Part shown: in pieces, positions 1 to 8,838 of the stretch | Layout: every line of letters starts with the position of its first letter | Numbering within the stretch: the stretch's first letter is position 1 | Assembly: GCF_000306785.1 (NCBI RefSeq) | Contig: NC_017955.1 | Span: 2,356,001-2,420,000, forward strand | Origin: Modestobacter italicus | Lineage (GTDB): Bacteria; Actinomycetota; Actinomycetes; Mycobacteriales; Geodermatophilaceae | Direction: 5' to 3' | Length of the DNA: 64,000 nucleotides | Made by a program: the position numbers and the translations under genes | Notes under the pieces: model-generated | Databases searched by the model: none | What the model was told of the DNA's origin: nothing | The model's input: the letters and a program-made list of their open reading frames with translations, nothing else

Positions 1-1
1 G

Positions 2-2038
2 GAGGCGGCCGGCCTCGAGGTGGACGAGTCCGACCTGACCGGTGAGTCGCTCGCGGTGGGCAAGTCGGTGGGGGCCACGCCCGGGGCCGAGGTGGCGGAC
101 CGCACCTGCATGCTCTTCGACGGCACCACGGTCGTCGCCGGCCGAGGTCGGGCCGTCGTCGTCGCGGTCGGGTCCGCGACGCAGGCCGGCCGTGCCTCAC
201 GTGCCGCGGGTGGAGCGGCGCCGCCGGCCGGCGTGCAGGCGCGGCTGGGTGAGCTGACCCGGGCGGTGCTGCCGCTGACCCTCGCCGGCGGCGCGGTGGT
301 CACCGCACTCGGCGTGCTGTGGGGCCGTCCGCTGCGCGAGGCCGTCGGCTCCGGGCTGGCCATCGCGGTGGCCGCGGTGCCGGAGGGGCTGCCGCTGGTG
401 GCGACCGTGGCCCAGCAGGCGGCGGCCCGGCGGCTGTCCGCGCGCGGTGCGGTGGTGCGCAGCGCGCGGGTGCTGGAGGCGCTCGGCCGGGTGGACACGG
501 TCTGCTTCGACAAGACCGGGACGCTGACCGAGAACCGGCTGAGCGTGGTCCGGCTCGTCCCGTTCGGGGAGTCGGGGGAGGACGACGTCCTCCGGCTGGC
601 CGCCGCTGCGGTCGCCGACGGCGACGACCGGGCCCACGAGACCGACCGGGCGGTGGTCGACGCGGCGACCGAGCGGGAGCTCGCTGCCGACGGCGACCCG
701 CAGGCGGGCCTGCCCTTCGCCGCCGATCGCGGGTTCTCCGCCGTCGTCCGGAACGGCCGTCTGGTGGTCAAGGGCGCCCCCGAGGTGGTCCTCCGCCGGT
801 GCGCCGACCCCCACGGCGCGCCGGAGGCGGTGCAGGAGCTGGCGTCCGACGGCTTGCGGGTCCTGGCGGTCGCCGACCGTGCGGCGGACGGTGCGCCGGA
901 GGACCTCGACGACGCGGCGCACGACCTCACCCTGCGCGGGCTGATCGGCCTCGCCGACACCCTGCGCGCGTCCTCCGTCGCGGCCGTCGAGCAGCTGCGC
1001 GCCGCGGGTGTCCGGGTGGTCATCGCGACCGGCGATCACCCGGAGACGGCCGCCGCGATCGCCGGGCAGGCCGGCCTCCCGGACGCCGACCGGGTGGTGA
1101 CCGGTTCCCAGCTGGCCCGGGCCTCGGAGGCCGAGCGCGCCGAGCTGGTGCGGACCGCCGCCGTCTTCGCGCGGTTCTCCCCGGAGCAGAAGGTCACCCT
1201 GGTCGCCGCCCTGCGCCGGGCCGGGGCCACCCTGGCGATGACGGGGGACGGCGTCAACGACGCCGCCGCGATCCGGCTGGCCGACGTCGGGGTCGGGGTC
1301 TCCGGCGCGGAGTCCCCGGCCGCCCGCACCGCCGCGGACCTGGTGCTGACCGACCAGGACCTGACCCGGCTGGTCGACGCCATCGCCGAGGGCCGGGCGA
1401 TGTGGTCGCGGGTCCGGGAGGCGGTGTCGGTGCTGGTGGGCGGCAACGCCGGCGAGGTCACGTTCACGGTGCTGGGGACGGTCCTCGGCGGCCGGTCGCC
1501 GCTCGGGACCCGGCAGCTGCTGCTGGTCAACCTGCTCACCGACATGTTCCCGGCACTCGCCGTGGCCGTCTCGACGCCGCGGACGGTCACCCCGGAGGTG
1601 GCGGAGGGGCCGCTCGCCGGGCACCCGCTGGCGCCGGTCCTGCTGGCCGGCCCGCAGCGGGGGTTCACCGATGCCGTCCGGCGCAGCGTGCTGGTGCGGG
1701 GGGCGGCGACCACCGTCGGGGCGACCGGGGCATGGGCGACCGGTCGGCTCACCGGCCCGTACCGGCGGGCCAGCACGATGGGCCTGGCCGCGCTCATCGG
1801 CACCCAGCTGGGCCAGACCGCGTGGTCCGGGCGCCGCAGCCCGCTCGTGCTGGCGACCGCCGCCGGCTCCCTCGCCGTGCTGGTCGCCGTCGTCCAGGTC
1901 CCCGGGCTGAGCCAGTTCTTCGGCTGCACGCCGCTGGACCCGCTGGCCTGGCTGACCGTGCTCGGCTGGGCCGCCGCCGGCACGGTGACCGCCGAGGTCG
2001 GCCCGGCCCTCGTCGCCCGGCTGGGCGCGGCCGGCTGA
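2..2038 (+). CDS. Cation-transporting P-type ATPase, 5' end outside window
   Basis: ATP-driven membrane cation pump. The reading frame is open from the first full codon, so the gene starts upstream; about 678 codons are visible. The actuator motif LTGES comes first, then the TM4 motif PEGLP, the phosphorylation motif DKTGTLT (about residue 170) and the hinge motif TGDGVNDAA (about residue 415), followed by several hydrophobic C-terminal segments. PEGLP rather than CPC points to a P2-type (Ca/Mg-like) pump or the mycobacterial CtpF/CtpH/CtpI-type pumps rather than a copper or zinc pump; the exact ion cannot be read from the sequence. A long hairpin follows the stop at once. Confidence 0.93.
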   Translation, partial: EAAGLEVDESDLTGESLAVGKSVGATPGAEVADRTCMLFDGTTVVAGRGRAVVVAVGSATQAGRASRAAGGAAPPAGVQARLGELTRAVLPLTLAGGAVVTALGVLWGRPLREAVGSGLAIAVAAVPEGLPLVATVAQQAAARRLSARGAVVRSARVLEALGRVDTVCFDKTGTLTENRLSVVRLVPFGESGEDDVLRLAAAAVADGDDRAHETDRAVVDAATERELAADGDPQAGLPFAADRGFSAVVRNGRLVVKGAPEVVLRRCADPHGAPEAVQELASDGLRVLAVADRAADGAPEDLDDAAHDLTLRGLIGLADTLRASSVAAVEQLRAAGVRVVIATGDHPETAAAIAGQAGLPDADRVVTGSQLARASEAERAELVRTAAVFARFSPEQKVTLVAALRRAGATLAMTGDGVNDAAAIRLADVGVGVSGAESPAARTAADLVLTDQDLTRLVDAIAEGRAMWSRVREAVSVLVGGNAGEVTFTVLGTVLGGRSPLGTRQLLLVNLLTDMFPALAVAVSTPRTVTPEVAEGPLAGHPLAPVLLAGPQRGFTDAVRRSVLVRGAATTVGATGAWATGRLTGPYRRASTMGLAALIGTQLGQTAWSGRRSPLVLATAAGSLAVLVAVVQVPGLSQFFGCTPLDPLAWLTVLGWAAAGTVTAEVGPALVARLGAAG

Positions 2039-2041
2039 GCC

Positions 2042-2076
2042 TCCCGGGCCGCGGAACTGGACGTTCCGGCCCGGGA
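2042..2076 (+). terminator. Hairpin terminator after the P-type ATPase
   Basis: Starts four bases after the stop codon. The outer arms TCCCGGGCC and GGCCCGGGA are perfect, and an inner stem GGAAC/GTTCC closes a TGGAC loop with a two-base bulge on the left side. There is no U-tract, as is usual in actinobacterial terminators. Confidence 0.7.
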
Positions 2077-2234
2077 ACGACCAACCGGGATCCACGCCCG
2101 ACCGAGGTCGGACGTCGGCGCACGACCCCGGCATGGACTCTGCGCCGTCCCTGGCGTGTCACTGGACCGGTCCGTCACACCCTCCCCATCGTCATCACCG
2201 GCGGTCTCCGAGCACGCCTCGATGAGGAGGACGA

Positions 2235-3518
2235 ATGCACCAGCCCAGTACGACCAGAGCGACGCGACACCGCAGGGGAGGGCGGCGGCTGGCGGTGGCG
2301 ACGTCCGCCGCCGTGCTGTTCACCGCGCTGCCGGCCACGGCCGCGTGGGCCGGCGGGGGAGGTGGCCAGACCTGGGTGGTGAGCCCGGGGGAGTCGATCC
2401 AGGAGGTCGTGGACGCCGCGGAGTCCGGCGACACGATCCAGATCCAGGCGGGCACCTACCAGGAGGCCGTCTGCGTCGACCAGAAGGGCCTGACGATCAA
2501 GGGCGCCGGCCGCGACGTCACGAAGATCGTCTGGCCGGACTGGACGACGCCCGCGGACCTGCCCGAGGTGGCTGCGACCCCGTGCTGGGAGGCGCAGAAC
2601 ACCGCCGACCCGGAGGGCGACCCGGACACCTTCGCCGACGACGTCTCCGGGCTGTTCTTCCTCGAGCCCGCCGGCCCGGTGGAGGTGACGGGGGTGTCGA
2701 CCTGGAACCACCCGGCCAACGGGATCGCGGCCTGGGGCGCCGACGGCTTCCGCGTGGAGAAGACGAAGGGGTACGGCCACGACCGGTACGGCATCCTCGC
2801 GGCCTACTCGACGCACAGCCGGATCCTGCGCAACATCGAGGAGGGCGTCGACCGCGGCACCGCCGACCAGCCGAACAGCGGGACGGCGGGCATCGGGAGC
2901 ACGGACTCGGCGAAGGCCTACGCCGACATCGTCGCCAACGACGTCCAGGGGTACAACATCGGCATCTTCGCCCGGGAATCGCGGGTCGGCGTGATGCGGC
3001 ACAACTACGTGTCCGGCAACTGCGTCGGCGTCCTGGTGTTCGACGACGCGGCCACCGAGATCCCGGACGCCTCGCGCAACGTCCGGGGCGGCGACTGGAC
3101 CATCCGGGCCAACGAGTCCTCGGGCAACGACCGGTTCTGCCTCGCCGGCATCGGTGAGGTCCAGGCCGCGCTGCGGGTCTCCGGGACCGGCATGGCCGTG
3201 GTGAACGCCGACCACGTGGGCATCTACGACAACCGGATCCGGGACAACAACTCGGCCGTGGACCCGGCGACCCTGCAGTTCCCCAGCGCCGGGGTCGCGC
3301 TGCTGACGCTGCCGCCGTTCAACAACCCGCTGGGCGTCGACCCGGGCCCGGTCACCGCGGTGCGGGTGTGGAAGAACGGCATCACCGGCAACACGCTGGA
3401 CGTGCTGCGCGGCTGGCCGCCGCCGCTGGACGCCCAGTTCCCCCCGGTGGGCAGGGACATCTCGATCCGCGGGAACACCTGCGCCACGAGCATCCCAGCG
3501 TCGCTCTGCGGCGGCTGA
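2235..3518 (+). CDS. Secreted right-handed beta-helix (NosD/pectate-lyase-like) protein
   Basis: Exported protein of 427 aa. Arg-rich N-terminus and hydrophobic stretch ending at about residue 39 (ATAAWA) form a Sec or Tat-like signal peptide. The mature part opens with a typical beta-helix entry (SIQEVVDAAESGDTIQIQAGTYQE) and goes on with NG/N-rich repeats such as NHPANGIAAWG and NYVSGNCVGVLVF, which form the parallel beta-helix coils used by carbohydrate-active or surface proteins. No catalytic residues can be assigned, so substrate and activity are unknown. The ATG is chosen because AGGAGG lies four to five bases upstream. The gene stands alone between two strong hairpins. Confidence 0.85.
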   Translation: MHQPSTTRATRHRRGGRRLAVATSAAVLFTALPATAAWAGGGGGQTWVVSPGESIQEVVDAAESGDTIQIQAGTYQEAVCVDQKGLTIKGAGRDVTKIVWPDWTTPADLPEVAATPCWEAQNTADPEGDPDTFADDVSGLFFLEPAGPVEVTGVSTWNHPANGIAAWGADGFRVEKTKGYGHDRYGILAAYSTHSRILRNIEEGVDRGTADQPNSGTAGIGSTDSAKAYADIVANDVQGYNIGIFARESRVGVMRHNYVSGNCVGVLVFDDAATEIPDASRNVRGGDWTIRANESSGNDRFCLAGIGEVQAALRVSGTGMAVVNADHVGIYDNRIRDNNSAVDPATLQFPSAGVALLTLPPFNNPLGVDPGPVTAVRVWKNGITGNTLDVLRGWPPPLDAQFPPVGRDISIRGNTCATSIPASLCGG

Positions 3519-3528
3519 CGCCGTCGAG

Positions 3529-3563
3529 CCGGCGGCCCGCCCTTCTCCGGGGCGGGCCGCCGG
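3529..3563. terminator. Bidirectional hairpin terminator
   Basis: Perfect 14-bp stem, arms CCGGCGGCCCGCCC and GGGCGGGCCGCCGG, with a 7-base loop. It lies between the convergent stops of the beta-helix protein and the DUF5313 protein, so it can serve both strands. Confidence 0.85.
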
Positions 3564-3572
3564 TGCGTGCGG

Positions 3573-4031
3573 TCAGCGGCCGGTGCGGTCCCGGTAGCGG
3601 GCGGCCCGCTTGGCTGCGGCGGCCCGCTTGCGCTCCGTCTCCGCCTGCAGCTTGGTGGAGGAGCCCCGGTCGCGGATCGCCTGCGCCGTGCCGGCGGGGT
3701 AACCGGCCTTGACCACCCGGTGCTCCACCGTCTCGTTCATGTAGGCCAGCGAGTAGATCATCGCCAGGAACACGCCGCCGCCGGCGCAGGCGGCCCGCAG
3801 CCCCCAGTCCGCCGGGACCAGCGTCATCACCGCGATGATCGGCACGGCCATCTGGACCAGGCTGCGCACGACGTGCCGGGCCCACCAGGTGTCGGTCGTG
3901 GTGTCGAACAGCACCCAGCTGCGGTGCCGGGCCGGGAGCCGGCCGCCGAAGGCGTACCAGAGCCAGCGGTGCGGCGCGGGGCGGACGACGGGCTCAGCCG
4001 GCGTGCCGGGCTCCGCGGTGGGCTGGCTCAT
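3573..4031 (-). CDS. DUF5313 family membrane protein
   Basis: About 152 aa. The N-terminal part carries a conserved-looking motif (RPAPHRWLWYAFGGRLP), then two hydrophobic segments at about residues 58-75 and 80-97, then a basic, Ala/Lys/Arg-rich tail (KRAAAAKRAARYRDR). This layout is typical of the actinobacterial DUF5313 family, which has no known function. The ATG is preceded by CAGGAG about 12 bases upstream; a longer frame exists but lacks a better start. It is the last gene of a minus-strand block, separated from the MarR gene by about 95 bases that contain an inverted repeat. Confidence 0.8.
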   Translation of the reverse strand: MSQPTAEPGTPAEPVVRPAPHRWLWYAFGGRLPARHRSWVLFDTTTDTWWARHVVRSLVQMAVPIIAVMTLVPADWGLRAACAGGGVFLAMIYSLAYMNETVEHRVVKAGYPAGTAQAIRDRGSSTKLQAETERKRAAAAKRAARYRDRTGR

Positions 4032-4095
4032 GGTGGCGGTGTGCTCCTGACGGGGGGCGGTCACACCCCCATGGTGCGCCTGCACGGATGGGGTA

Positions 4096-4106
4096 CCAAC
4101 GGTTGG
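4096..4106. promoter_or_regulatory. Inverted repeat CCAACGGTTGG, candidate MarR operator
   Basis: The gap between the MarR gene and the DUF5313 gene holds CCAAC and GTTGG arms around one base, and a second ACCAAC copy 15 bases downstream at 4110-4115. MarR proteins usually bind short palindromes next to their own genes. That this regulator binds here is inference. Confidence 0.35.
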
Positions 4107-4126
4107 GGCACCAACTGTCGGCGAGG

Positions 4127-4675
4127 TCACGCCTCCCGCGCCGGCAGGCCGGCCGGTGCGTCGTCCGCCGGACCGGCCAGTGCCTGCTGGGAGGCGGCGA
4201 TGACCCGGGTCAGCGCCGACTGCAGCGCCGCCAGCTCCTCGACCGGCATCCCCAGCCGCTCGACGATGCCGGCCGGGATGCGCTCCGCCCGGTCGCGCAG
4301 GGCGCGGCCGGCGTCGGTCAGCGCCACGGCGAGGTTGCGCTGGTCCCTCGGGTCCCGCTCCCGGCGCAGCAGGCCGGCCGCCTCCAGCCGCTTGAGCAGC
4401 GGGGAGAGCGTGCCCGGGTCCAGCTGCAGGAGCTGCGACAGCTCCTTGACCGACGACGGGCCGTGCTGCCAGAGGGCCAGCATCACCAGGTACTGGGGGT
4501 GGGTGAGACCGAGCGGTTCCAGCACCGGCCGGTAGACGGCGACGACGTTGCGCGCGGCCACCGACAGGGCGAAGCACACCTGCCGCTCGAGGGCGAGCAG
4601 GTCCCCGGACTCGAGCGACGGCTCAGCCGTCCGGCGCGTCGTCACCACCCCAGCGTAGGACGGCGGCTCCGCCAC
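4127..4675 (-). CDS. MarR family transcriptional regulator
   Basis: Winged-helix repressor family. The core (HPQYLVMLALWQHGPSS, then VKELSQLLQLDPGTLSPLLKRLEAAGLLRR, then the wing DPRDQRNLAVALT) is textbook MarR/OhrR. No reactive Cys lies near the OhrR position, although one Cys (QVCFALS) is present in the first helix. The start is uncertain: a GTG at 4675 gives 182 aa and a tandem GTG at 4645-4648 gives about 172 aa, with no strong ribosome site for either. It lies 21 bases downstream of the MFS exporter, so it probably controls that pump as part of one operon. Confidence 0.9.
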   Translation of the reverse strand: MAEPPSYAGVVTTRRTAEPSLESGDLLALERQVCFALSVAARNVVAVYRPVLEPLGLTHPQYLVMLALWQHGPSSVKELSQLLQLDPGTLSPLLKRLEAAGLLRRERDPRDQRNLAVALTDAGRALRDRAERIPAGIVERLGMPVEELAALQSALTRVIAASQQALAGPADDAPAGLPAREA

Positions 4676-4696
4676 GAGCTGCCCGCAGGGACCTGC

Positions 4697-6166
4697 TCAG
4701 CGCGCGGCGACCTCGTCGGAGTGCTCCTCCGCTGGGGCCTGGGCGCGGCGCCGGTCCCGCGGCATGAGGAGCACGGCGGCGAGCAGCGCCACGGTCAGCA
4801 GCACCGTGCCCTGGAAGACGTGGTGCACCGCGGTGGTGAGCGCCGCCGGGGACACCCCGTCGCTGCCCACGTCCTGCCCCCGCAGCGTCGCGTTGACCAC
4901 CGCGCCGAACACGGCGATGCCGACCGCGCTGCCGGCGGAGCGGGCGAACATGTTCAGCCCGGTCACCACGCCGCGCTCGGTCCAGGCGACCGCCGACTGC
5001 GCGGCGATCAGCGTGGGCGCGGCGGTGAAGCCCATGCCCAGGCCGATGACGAACGTCGTCCCGCCGACCAGCAGCACGCTGGAGGACCCGTCCAGCAGGA
5101 GCAGCAGCGCAGCACCCAGCAGGACGACGACGACCCCGACCAGCGCGGTGGAGCGGATGCCGATCCGCAGGTACAGCCGGCCCGCCTGGGAGGCCGACAG
5201 CGGCCAGCCCAGGGTCAGCGCCGCCAGCGCGAAGCCGGCGACCAGCGGGCCGGTGCCCAGCACGTCCTGCACGAACGTCGGCACGTAGGAGGTGAGCCCG
5301 AGCAGGACCGCGCCGACGCACGCGGAGACCAGGCTGGTCGCGACCAGCAGCCGCGACCGCAGCAGCCGCAGCGGGACCACCGGGTCGGCCGCCCGGCGCT
5401 CGATCGCGACGAAGACCGCCAGCAGGACGCCGCCGCCGCCCAGCACGGCGACACCGGCCGGGGACGCCCACGCCCAGGCCTGGCCGCCCTCGAGCAGGCC
5501 GAGCACCAGCAGCGTGAGGGCGACGGTGAGCACGCCGGCCCCGGCGTAGTCGATCTGCGGGCGGCGCCGGTCGACGCGCTCGGCGAACCGCAGGCCGATC
5601 ATCGCCGCCGCCACGAGGCACAGCGGGACGTTGACGAAGAAGATCCACCGCCAGCTGACGTACTCGGAGAAGACCCCGCCCAGCGTGGGGCCGACGACGG
5701 AGGAGATGCCCCAGACGCTGGCGATGTAGCCCTGCACCTTCGCCCGCTCCTCCAGCGAGTACAGGTCGCCGACGATCGTCATCGACATCGGCTGGACCGC
5801 CCCGGCGCCCAGGCCCTGCACCGCCCGGAAGGCGATCAGCGCGCCCATGTCCCAGGCCAGGCCGCAGAGCACCGAGCCGAGCAGGAACAGCCCGAGGCCG
5901 AACAGCATCACCGGCTTGCGCCCGAAGACGTCGGCCAGCTTGCCGTAGACCGGCACCGTGACCGCCTGGGCCAGCAGGTAGACCGAGAACAGCCAGGGGA
6001 ACTCGGCGAAGCCGCCGAGGTCGGCCACCACGGACGGGACGGCGGTGGCGATCACGGTCGCGTCGATGGCGACCACGGCGGTGGACAGCATCACCCCGAT
6101 CAGCACGGGCCCCCGCTCGGACCGGAACCCGACACCCGACGACCGCGCGACCTGCTCCCCGTTCAC
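4697..6166 (-). CDS. MFS drug exporter, DHA2 (14-TM EmrB/QacA) type
   Basis: 489 aa with about 14 hydrophobic segments. Motif A is seen as GKLADVFGRKPVM (about residue 75) and motif C-like GISSVVGPTLGG in TM5. The early Asp of DHA2 pumps is present in AVVAIDATVIATAVP. Family role: proton-driven efflux of drugs or metabolites across the cytoplasmic membrane. It lies nine bases after the GH13 glucosidase stop and 21 bases before a MarR gene, so the block is likely cotranscribed; the MarR neighbour suggests inducible efflux. Confidence 0.92.
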   Translation of the reverse strand: MNGEQVARSSGVGFRSERGPVLIGVMLSTAVVAIDATVIATAVPSVVADLGGFAEFPWLFSVYLLAQAVTVPVYGKLADVFGRKPVMLFGLGLFLLGSVLCGLAWDMGALIAFRAVQGLGAGAVQPMSMTIVGDLYSLEERAKVQGYIASVWGISSVVGPTLGGVFSEYVSWRWIFFVNVPLCLVAAAMIGLRFAERVDRRRPQIDYAGAGVLTVALTLLVLGLLEGGQAWAWASPAGVAVLGGGGVLLAVFVAIERRAADPVVPLRLLRSRLLVATSLVSACVGAVLLGLTSYVPTFVQDVLGTGPLVAGFALAALTLGWPLSASQAGRLYLRIGIRSTALVGVVVVLLGAALLLLLDGSSSVLLVGGTTFVIGLGMGFTAAPTLIAAQSAVAWTERGVVTGLNMFARSAGSAVGIAVFGAVVNATLRGQDVGSDGVSPAALTTAVHHVFQGTVLLTVALLAAVLLMPRDRRRAQAPAEEHSDEVAAR

Positions 6167-6175
6167 GCCCCGAGG

Positions 6176-7786
6176 TCAGTTGTGCTCAGCGACCGCCGTC
6201 CCGGCCGGACCGAGCAGGCGCAGCAGGACGCCTTCACCGGGCCGCAGGGTGATCGAGGACAGCGGCACGGCCGCCGGGGGCGCGGCCCGCCCGGGGTCCG
6301 TCGACACCAGGAGGGTGCACAGGTCGTCGGTGAGCCCGTCCACCCGCAGGGGGCGGGGCTCGGCGGCGAAGTCGACGGCCGCGAGCAGCCGCTCGGGCCC
6401 GTGGGTGCGCAGCCACGCCAGGACGTCAGGGCCCGCGTCCAGCAGCTGCTGGCCCCCGCTCTGCAGGGTCTCCGAACCGGCGCGCAGCGCGCCGAGCCGG
6501 CGGACGAGGGACAGCGTCGAGCGGGGGTCGGCGGCCTGGCGCTCCACGCACAGCTCCTCGGCGTCCCGGACCGGCGGCAGCCACGGCGTCCCGGTCGTGA
6601 AGCCGGCGCCGGCGCCGGCGTCCGAGGGCGGCCGCCAGGGGAGGGGCGCGCGCTCGGGGTCCCGGCCGTCGACGTCGACCACCCGGTCCGGCGGGACCTC
6701 GGCGTCCGGCAGGCCCAGCTCGTCGCCCTGGTAGAGGAAGGGCGTGCCGCGCAGGGCGGTCAGCAGCAGGGCGACCGCGCGCGCCCGGACCGGCCCCGCG
6801 CCGGCGCCGTCGTCGTACCGGGTGGCGATCCGCGAGTGGTCGTGGTTGCCGAGGAACCACGCCGGCCACGTGTCGGGCTCCGCGAGGGCCTGGAACTGTG
6901 CGATCACCGACCGGAAGGCGGCCGCCTCCCAGGGCAGGTGCAGGAAGACGAAGTTGTGGGCCAGGTGGAGCTGGTCGCCGCCGCTGAGGTAGGTGACGAC
7001 TCGCCGCAGGTCGAGCAGGTACACCTCACCGACGATCATCCGGTCCGGGTACTCGTCGACCACCCGCCGGATCCCGCGCAGCCGCTCGTGCGCGACGGGC
7101 TGCCAGTCCTGGTCGTGACGCAGCTCGGAGCCCGCGTTGCTCGCCAGCTCTGGGTCCTTGCCCAGCCGCTGCAGCGCGTCGATGCGCAGCCCGTCGACCC
7201 CGCGGTCCAGCCAGAACCGGACGACGTCGTGCATCGCGGCCTCGACCTCCGGGTCGTCCCAGTTCAGGTCGGGCTGCTGCGGCGTGTAGGAGTGCAGGTA
7301 CCACTGGCCCGTCCGGTCGTCCCGGGTCCAGGCCGGACCGACGGCGCCGAACTCCGACCGCCAGTCGTTGGGCGGGCCGCCGTCCGGAGCGCCGTCCCGC
7401 CAGACGTACCAGTCGCGTCTCGGGTCGTCCCGGCTCGACCGCGAGGCGCGGAACCACGGGTGCTGGTCGGAGGTGTGGTTGGGCACCCAGTCGAGGACCA
7501 CCCGGATGTCCCGGGCGTGGCAGTCGGCGATCACCTGGTCCAGGTCGGCGAGGGTGCCGAACAGCGGGTCGACGTCGCAGAAGTCCGCGACGTCGTAGCC
7601 GGCGTCGGCCATCGGGGAGGTGAAGACCGGGGAGAGCCAGACCGCCTGCACGTGCAGGTCGCTGAGGTGGTCCAGGCGCGCCCGCAGACCGCGGAGGTCG
7701 CCGACGCCGTCCCCGTTCCCGTCGGCGAAGGACCGCGGGTAGACCTGGTAGACGACGCCGCGTTGCCACCACGGGGGCGAGCTCAT
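6176..7786 (-). CDS. GH13 family alpha-glucosidase
   Basis: 536 aa cytoplasmic glycoside hydrolase that cleaves alpha-glucosidic links in small oligosaccharides. Visible family motifs are the N-terminal VVYQVYPRSF, DWVPNHTS (region I, His104), GLRIDALQ (nucleophile Asp203), VGEVYL (acid/base Glu254) and LGNHDHSR (Asp316). All three catalytic acids are present. Length and the NGDGVGDLRGL start fit oligo-1,6-glucosidase or maltase-like enzymes rather than secreted amylases; no signal peptide. The ATG at 7786 is chosen over an in-frame GTG nine bases upstream because AGGGTGG sits at the right distance. It heads the minus-strand operon with the MFS pump. Confidence 0.92.
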   Translation of the reverse strand: MSSPPWWQRGVVYQVYPRSFADGNGDGVGDLRGLRARLDHLSDLHVQAVWLSPVFTSPMADAGYDVADFCDVDPLFGTLADLDQVIADCHARDIRVVLDWVPNHTSDQHPWFRASRSSRDDPRRDWYVWRDGAPDGGPPNDWRSEFGAVGPAWTRDDRTGQWYLHSYTPQQPDLNWDDPEVEAAMHDVVRFWLDRGVDGLRIDALQRLGKDPELASNAGSELRHDQDWQPVAHERLRGIRRVVDEYPDRMIVGEVYLLDLRRVVTYLSGGDQLHLAHNFVFLHLPWEAAAFRSVIAQFQALAEPDTWPAWFLGNHDHSRIATRYDDGAGAGPVRARAVALLLTALRGTPFLYQGDELGLPDAEVPPDRVVDVDGRDPERAPLPWRPPSDAGAGAGFTTGTPWLPPVRDAEELCVERQAADPRSTLSLVRRLGALRAGSETLQSGGQQLLDAGPDVLAWLRTHGPERLLAAVDFAAEPRPLRVDGLTDDLCTLLVSTDPGRAAPPAAVPLSSITLRPGEGVLLRLLGPAGTAVAEHN

Positions 7787-7875
7787 GCGGCCCACCCTAG
7801 GGACGACGCTGCCCTCCCGCGCTGCCGAGCCGACAGGGCTCCGGAGGTGTCAGCGCGGTGCCGGTGGCCGCCTCC

Positions 7876-7881
7876 TACGGT
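7876..7881 (+). promoter_or_regulatory. -10 element TACGGT for the leader ORF and TauE gene
   Basis: TACGGT fits the actinobacterial TAnnnT -10 pattern. Initiation about seven bases downstream would fall on the GTG of the short ORF at 7888. The transcript start is inferred from spacing only. Confidence 0.4.
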
Positions 7882-7887
7882 GTCGGG

Positions 7888-7923
7888 GTGCAGTCGGGCG
7901 TGCGGGCGCGGGTGCCGCGGTGA
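7888..7923 (+). CDS. Possible leaderless 11-codon upstream ORF
   Basis: Begins with GTG exactly seven bases after a TACGGT -10 element and encodes VQSGVRARVPR. Its TGA overlaps the GTG of the TauE gene (GTGA), a classic arrangement for translational coupling. Unlike known cysteine-responsive mycobacterial leader peptides it contains no Cys. It could equally be a chance frame inside a short 5' leader; only position and overlap support it. Confidence 0.3.
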   Translation: MQSGVRARVPR

Positions 7924-8735
7924 CCACGTCCCTGGACGTCCTGCCCGAGGGGCTGAGCCCGACGGCGCTGCTGCTGGTCGTGCTCGCCGGGCTGGTCGCC
8001 GGCTTCGTCGACGCCGTCGTGGGCGGCGGGGGTCTGGTGCAGCTGCCGGCCCTGCTGCTCGTGCCGGGGCTCAGCCCGGTGGAGGCCCTGGCCACCAACA
8101 AGCTCGGGTCGATCCTCGGGACGACCACCAGCGCCGTCACGTACCACCGGAGGGTCCACCCGGACCTGCGGACCGCCCTGCCGATGGCGGGCCTGGCGCT
8201 GGTCACGAGCTTCCTCGGCGCGTCGATCGCGGCGCTCCTGCCGGCCTCGGTGTTCAAGCCGGTGATCGTGGTGGCGTTGGTGGCCATCGGTGCGTTCACC
8301 CTGCTGCGTCCGTCGATCGGGCAGGTGACGGCGCTGCGGCACGCGGGTCGCCGACACCACGGCGTCGCCGCGGTGGTCGGTGCCGTCATCGGCTTCTACG
8401 ACGGCGTCCTCGGACCGGGCACCGGCTCGTTCCTCGTGTTCGCGATGGTCTCGCTGCTGGGCTACGACTTCCTGGCGGCCAGCGCCAAGGCGAAGATCGT
8501 CAACTGCGCCACCAACCTCGGCGCGCTGGTGTTCTTCGTCCCGCACGGCTACGTCTTCTGGGGCCTGGGGCTCCTGCTCGGTGCGGCGAACACGGTCGGC
8601 GCCTACCTCGGCGCACGGCTGGCGACCACCCGGGGCAGCCGGTTCGTCCGGATCGCCTTCCTGGTGGTCGTCACCGCCCTGCTGCTGCGGCTGGGGTGGG
8701 ACGTCTGGGTGGAGGACATCCGCCCGGCCAGCTGA
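7920..8735 (+). CDS. TauE/SafE family sulfite/anion exporter
   Basis: 271 aa membrane protein with two homologous halves of about four TM segments, each carrying the TauE signature (GFVDAVVGGGGLVQLPALL near residue 25 and GFYDGVLGPGTGSFLVF near residue 160). The family exports sulfite, sulfoacetate or other organosulfur anions. The TSUP-type ATNKLGS motif follows TM2. A longer upstream frame is basic and non-conserved, so the GTG at 7920 is preferred. The gene is divergent from the GH13 gene with 133 bases between. Confidence 0.88.
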   Translation: MTTSLDVLPEGLSPTALLLVVLAGLVAGFVDAVVGGGGLVQLPALLLVPGLSPVEALATNKLGSILGTTTSAVTYHRRVHPDLRTALPMAGLALVTSFLGASIAALLPASVFKPVIVVALVAIGAFTLLRPSIGQVTALRHAGRRHHGVAAVVGAVIGFYDGVLGPGTGSFLVFAMVSLLGYDFLAASAKAKIVNCATNLGALVFFVPHGYVFWGLGLLLGAANTVGAYLGARLATTRGSRFVRIAFLVVVTALLLRLGWDVWVEDIRPAS

Positions 8736-8838
8736 GGTCGGACTGCTCGCGACGGGCGCTGAGCCCCTCCACCGAGGTGGCACAGCTCACTCCCAGGGTG
8801 TCCACTGGGCTGACCCGCTGACCACCCGAGGAGCAGCC

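Noticed and set aside
4088-8821. A 1577-codon plus-strand open frame
   Set aside because: It runs antisense to the MarR, MFS and GH13 genes, which have clear motifs and correct codon-position GC. The Gln/Arg/Gly-rich product is a GC-rich antisense artefact.
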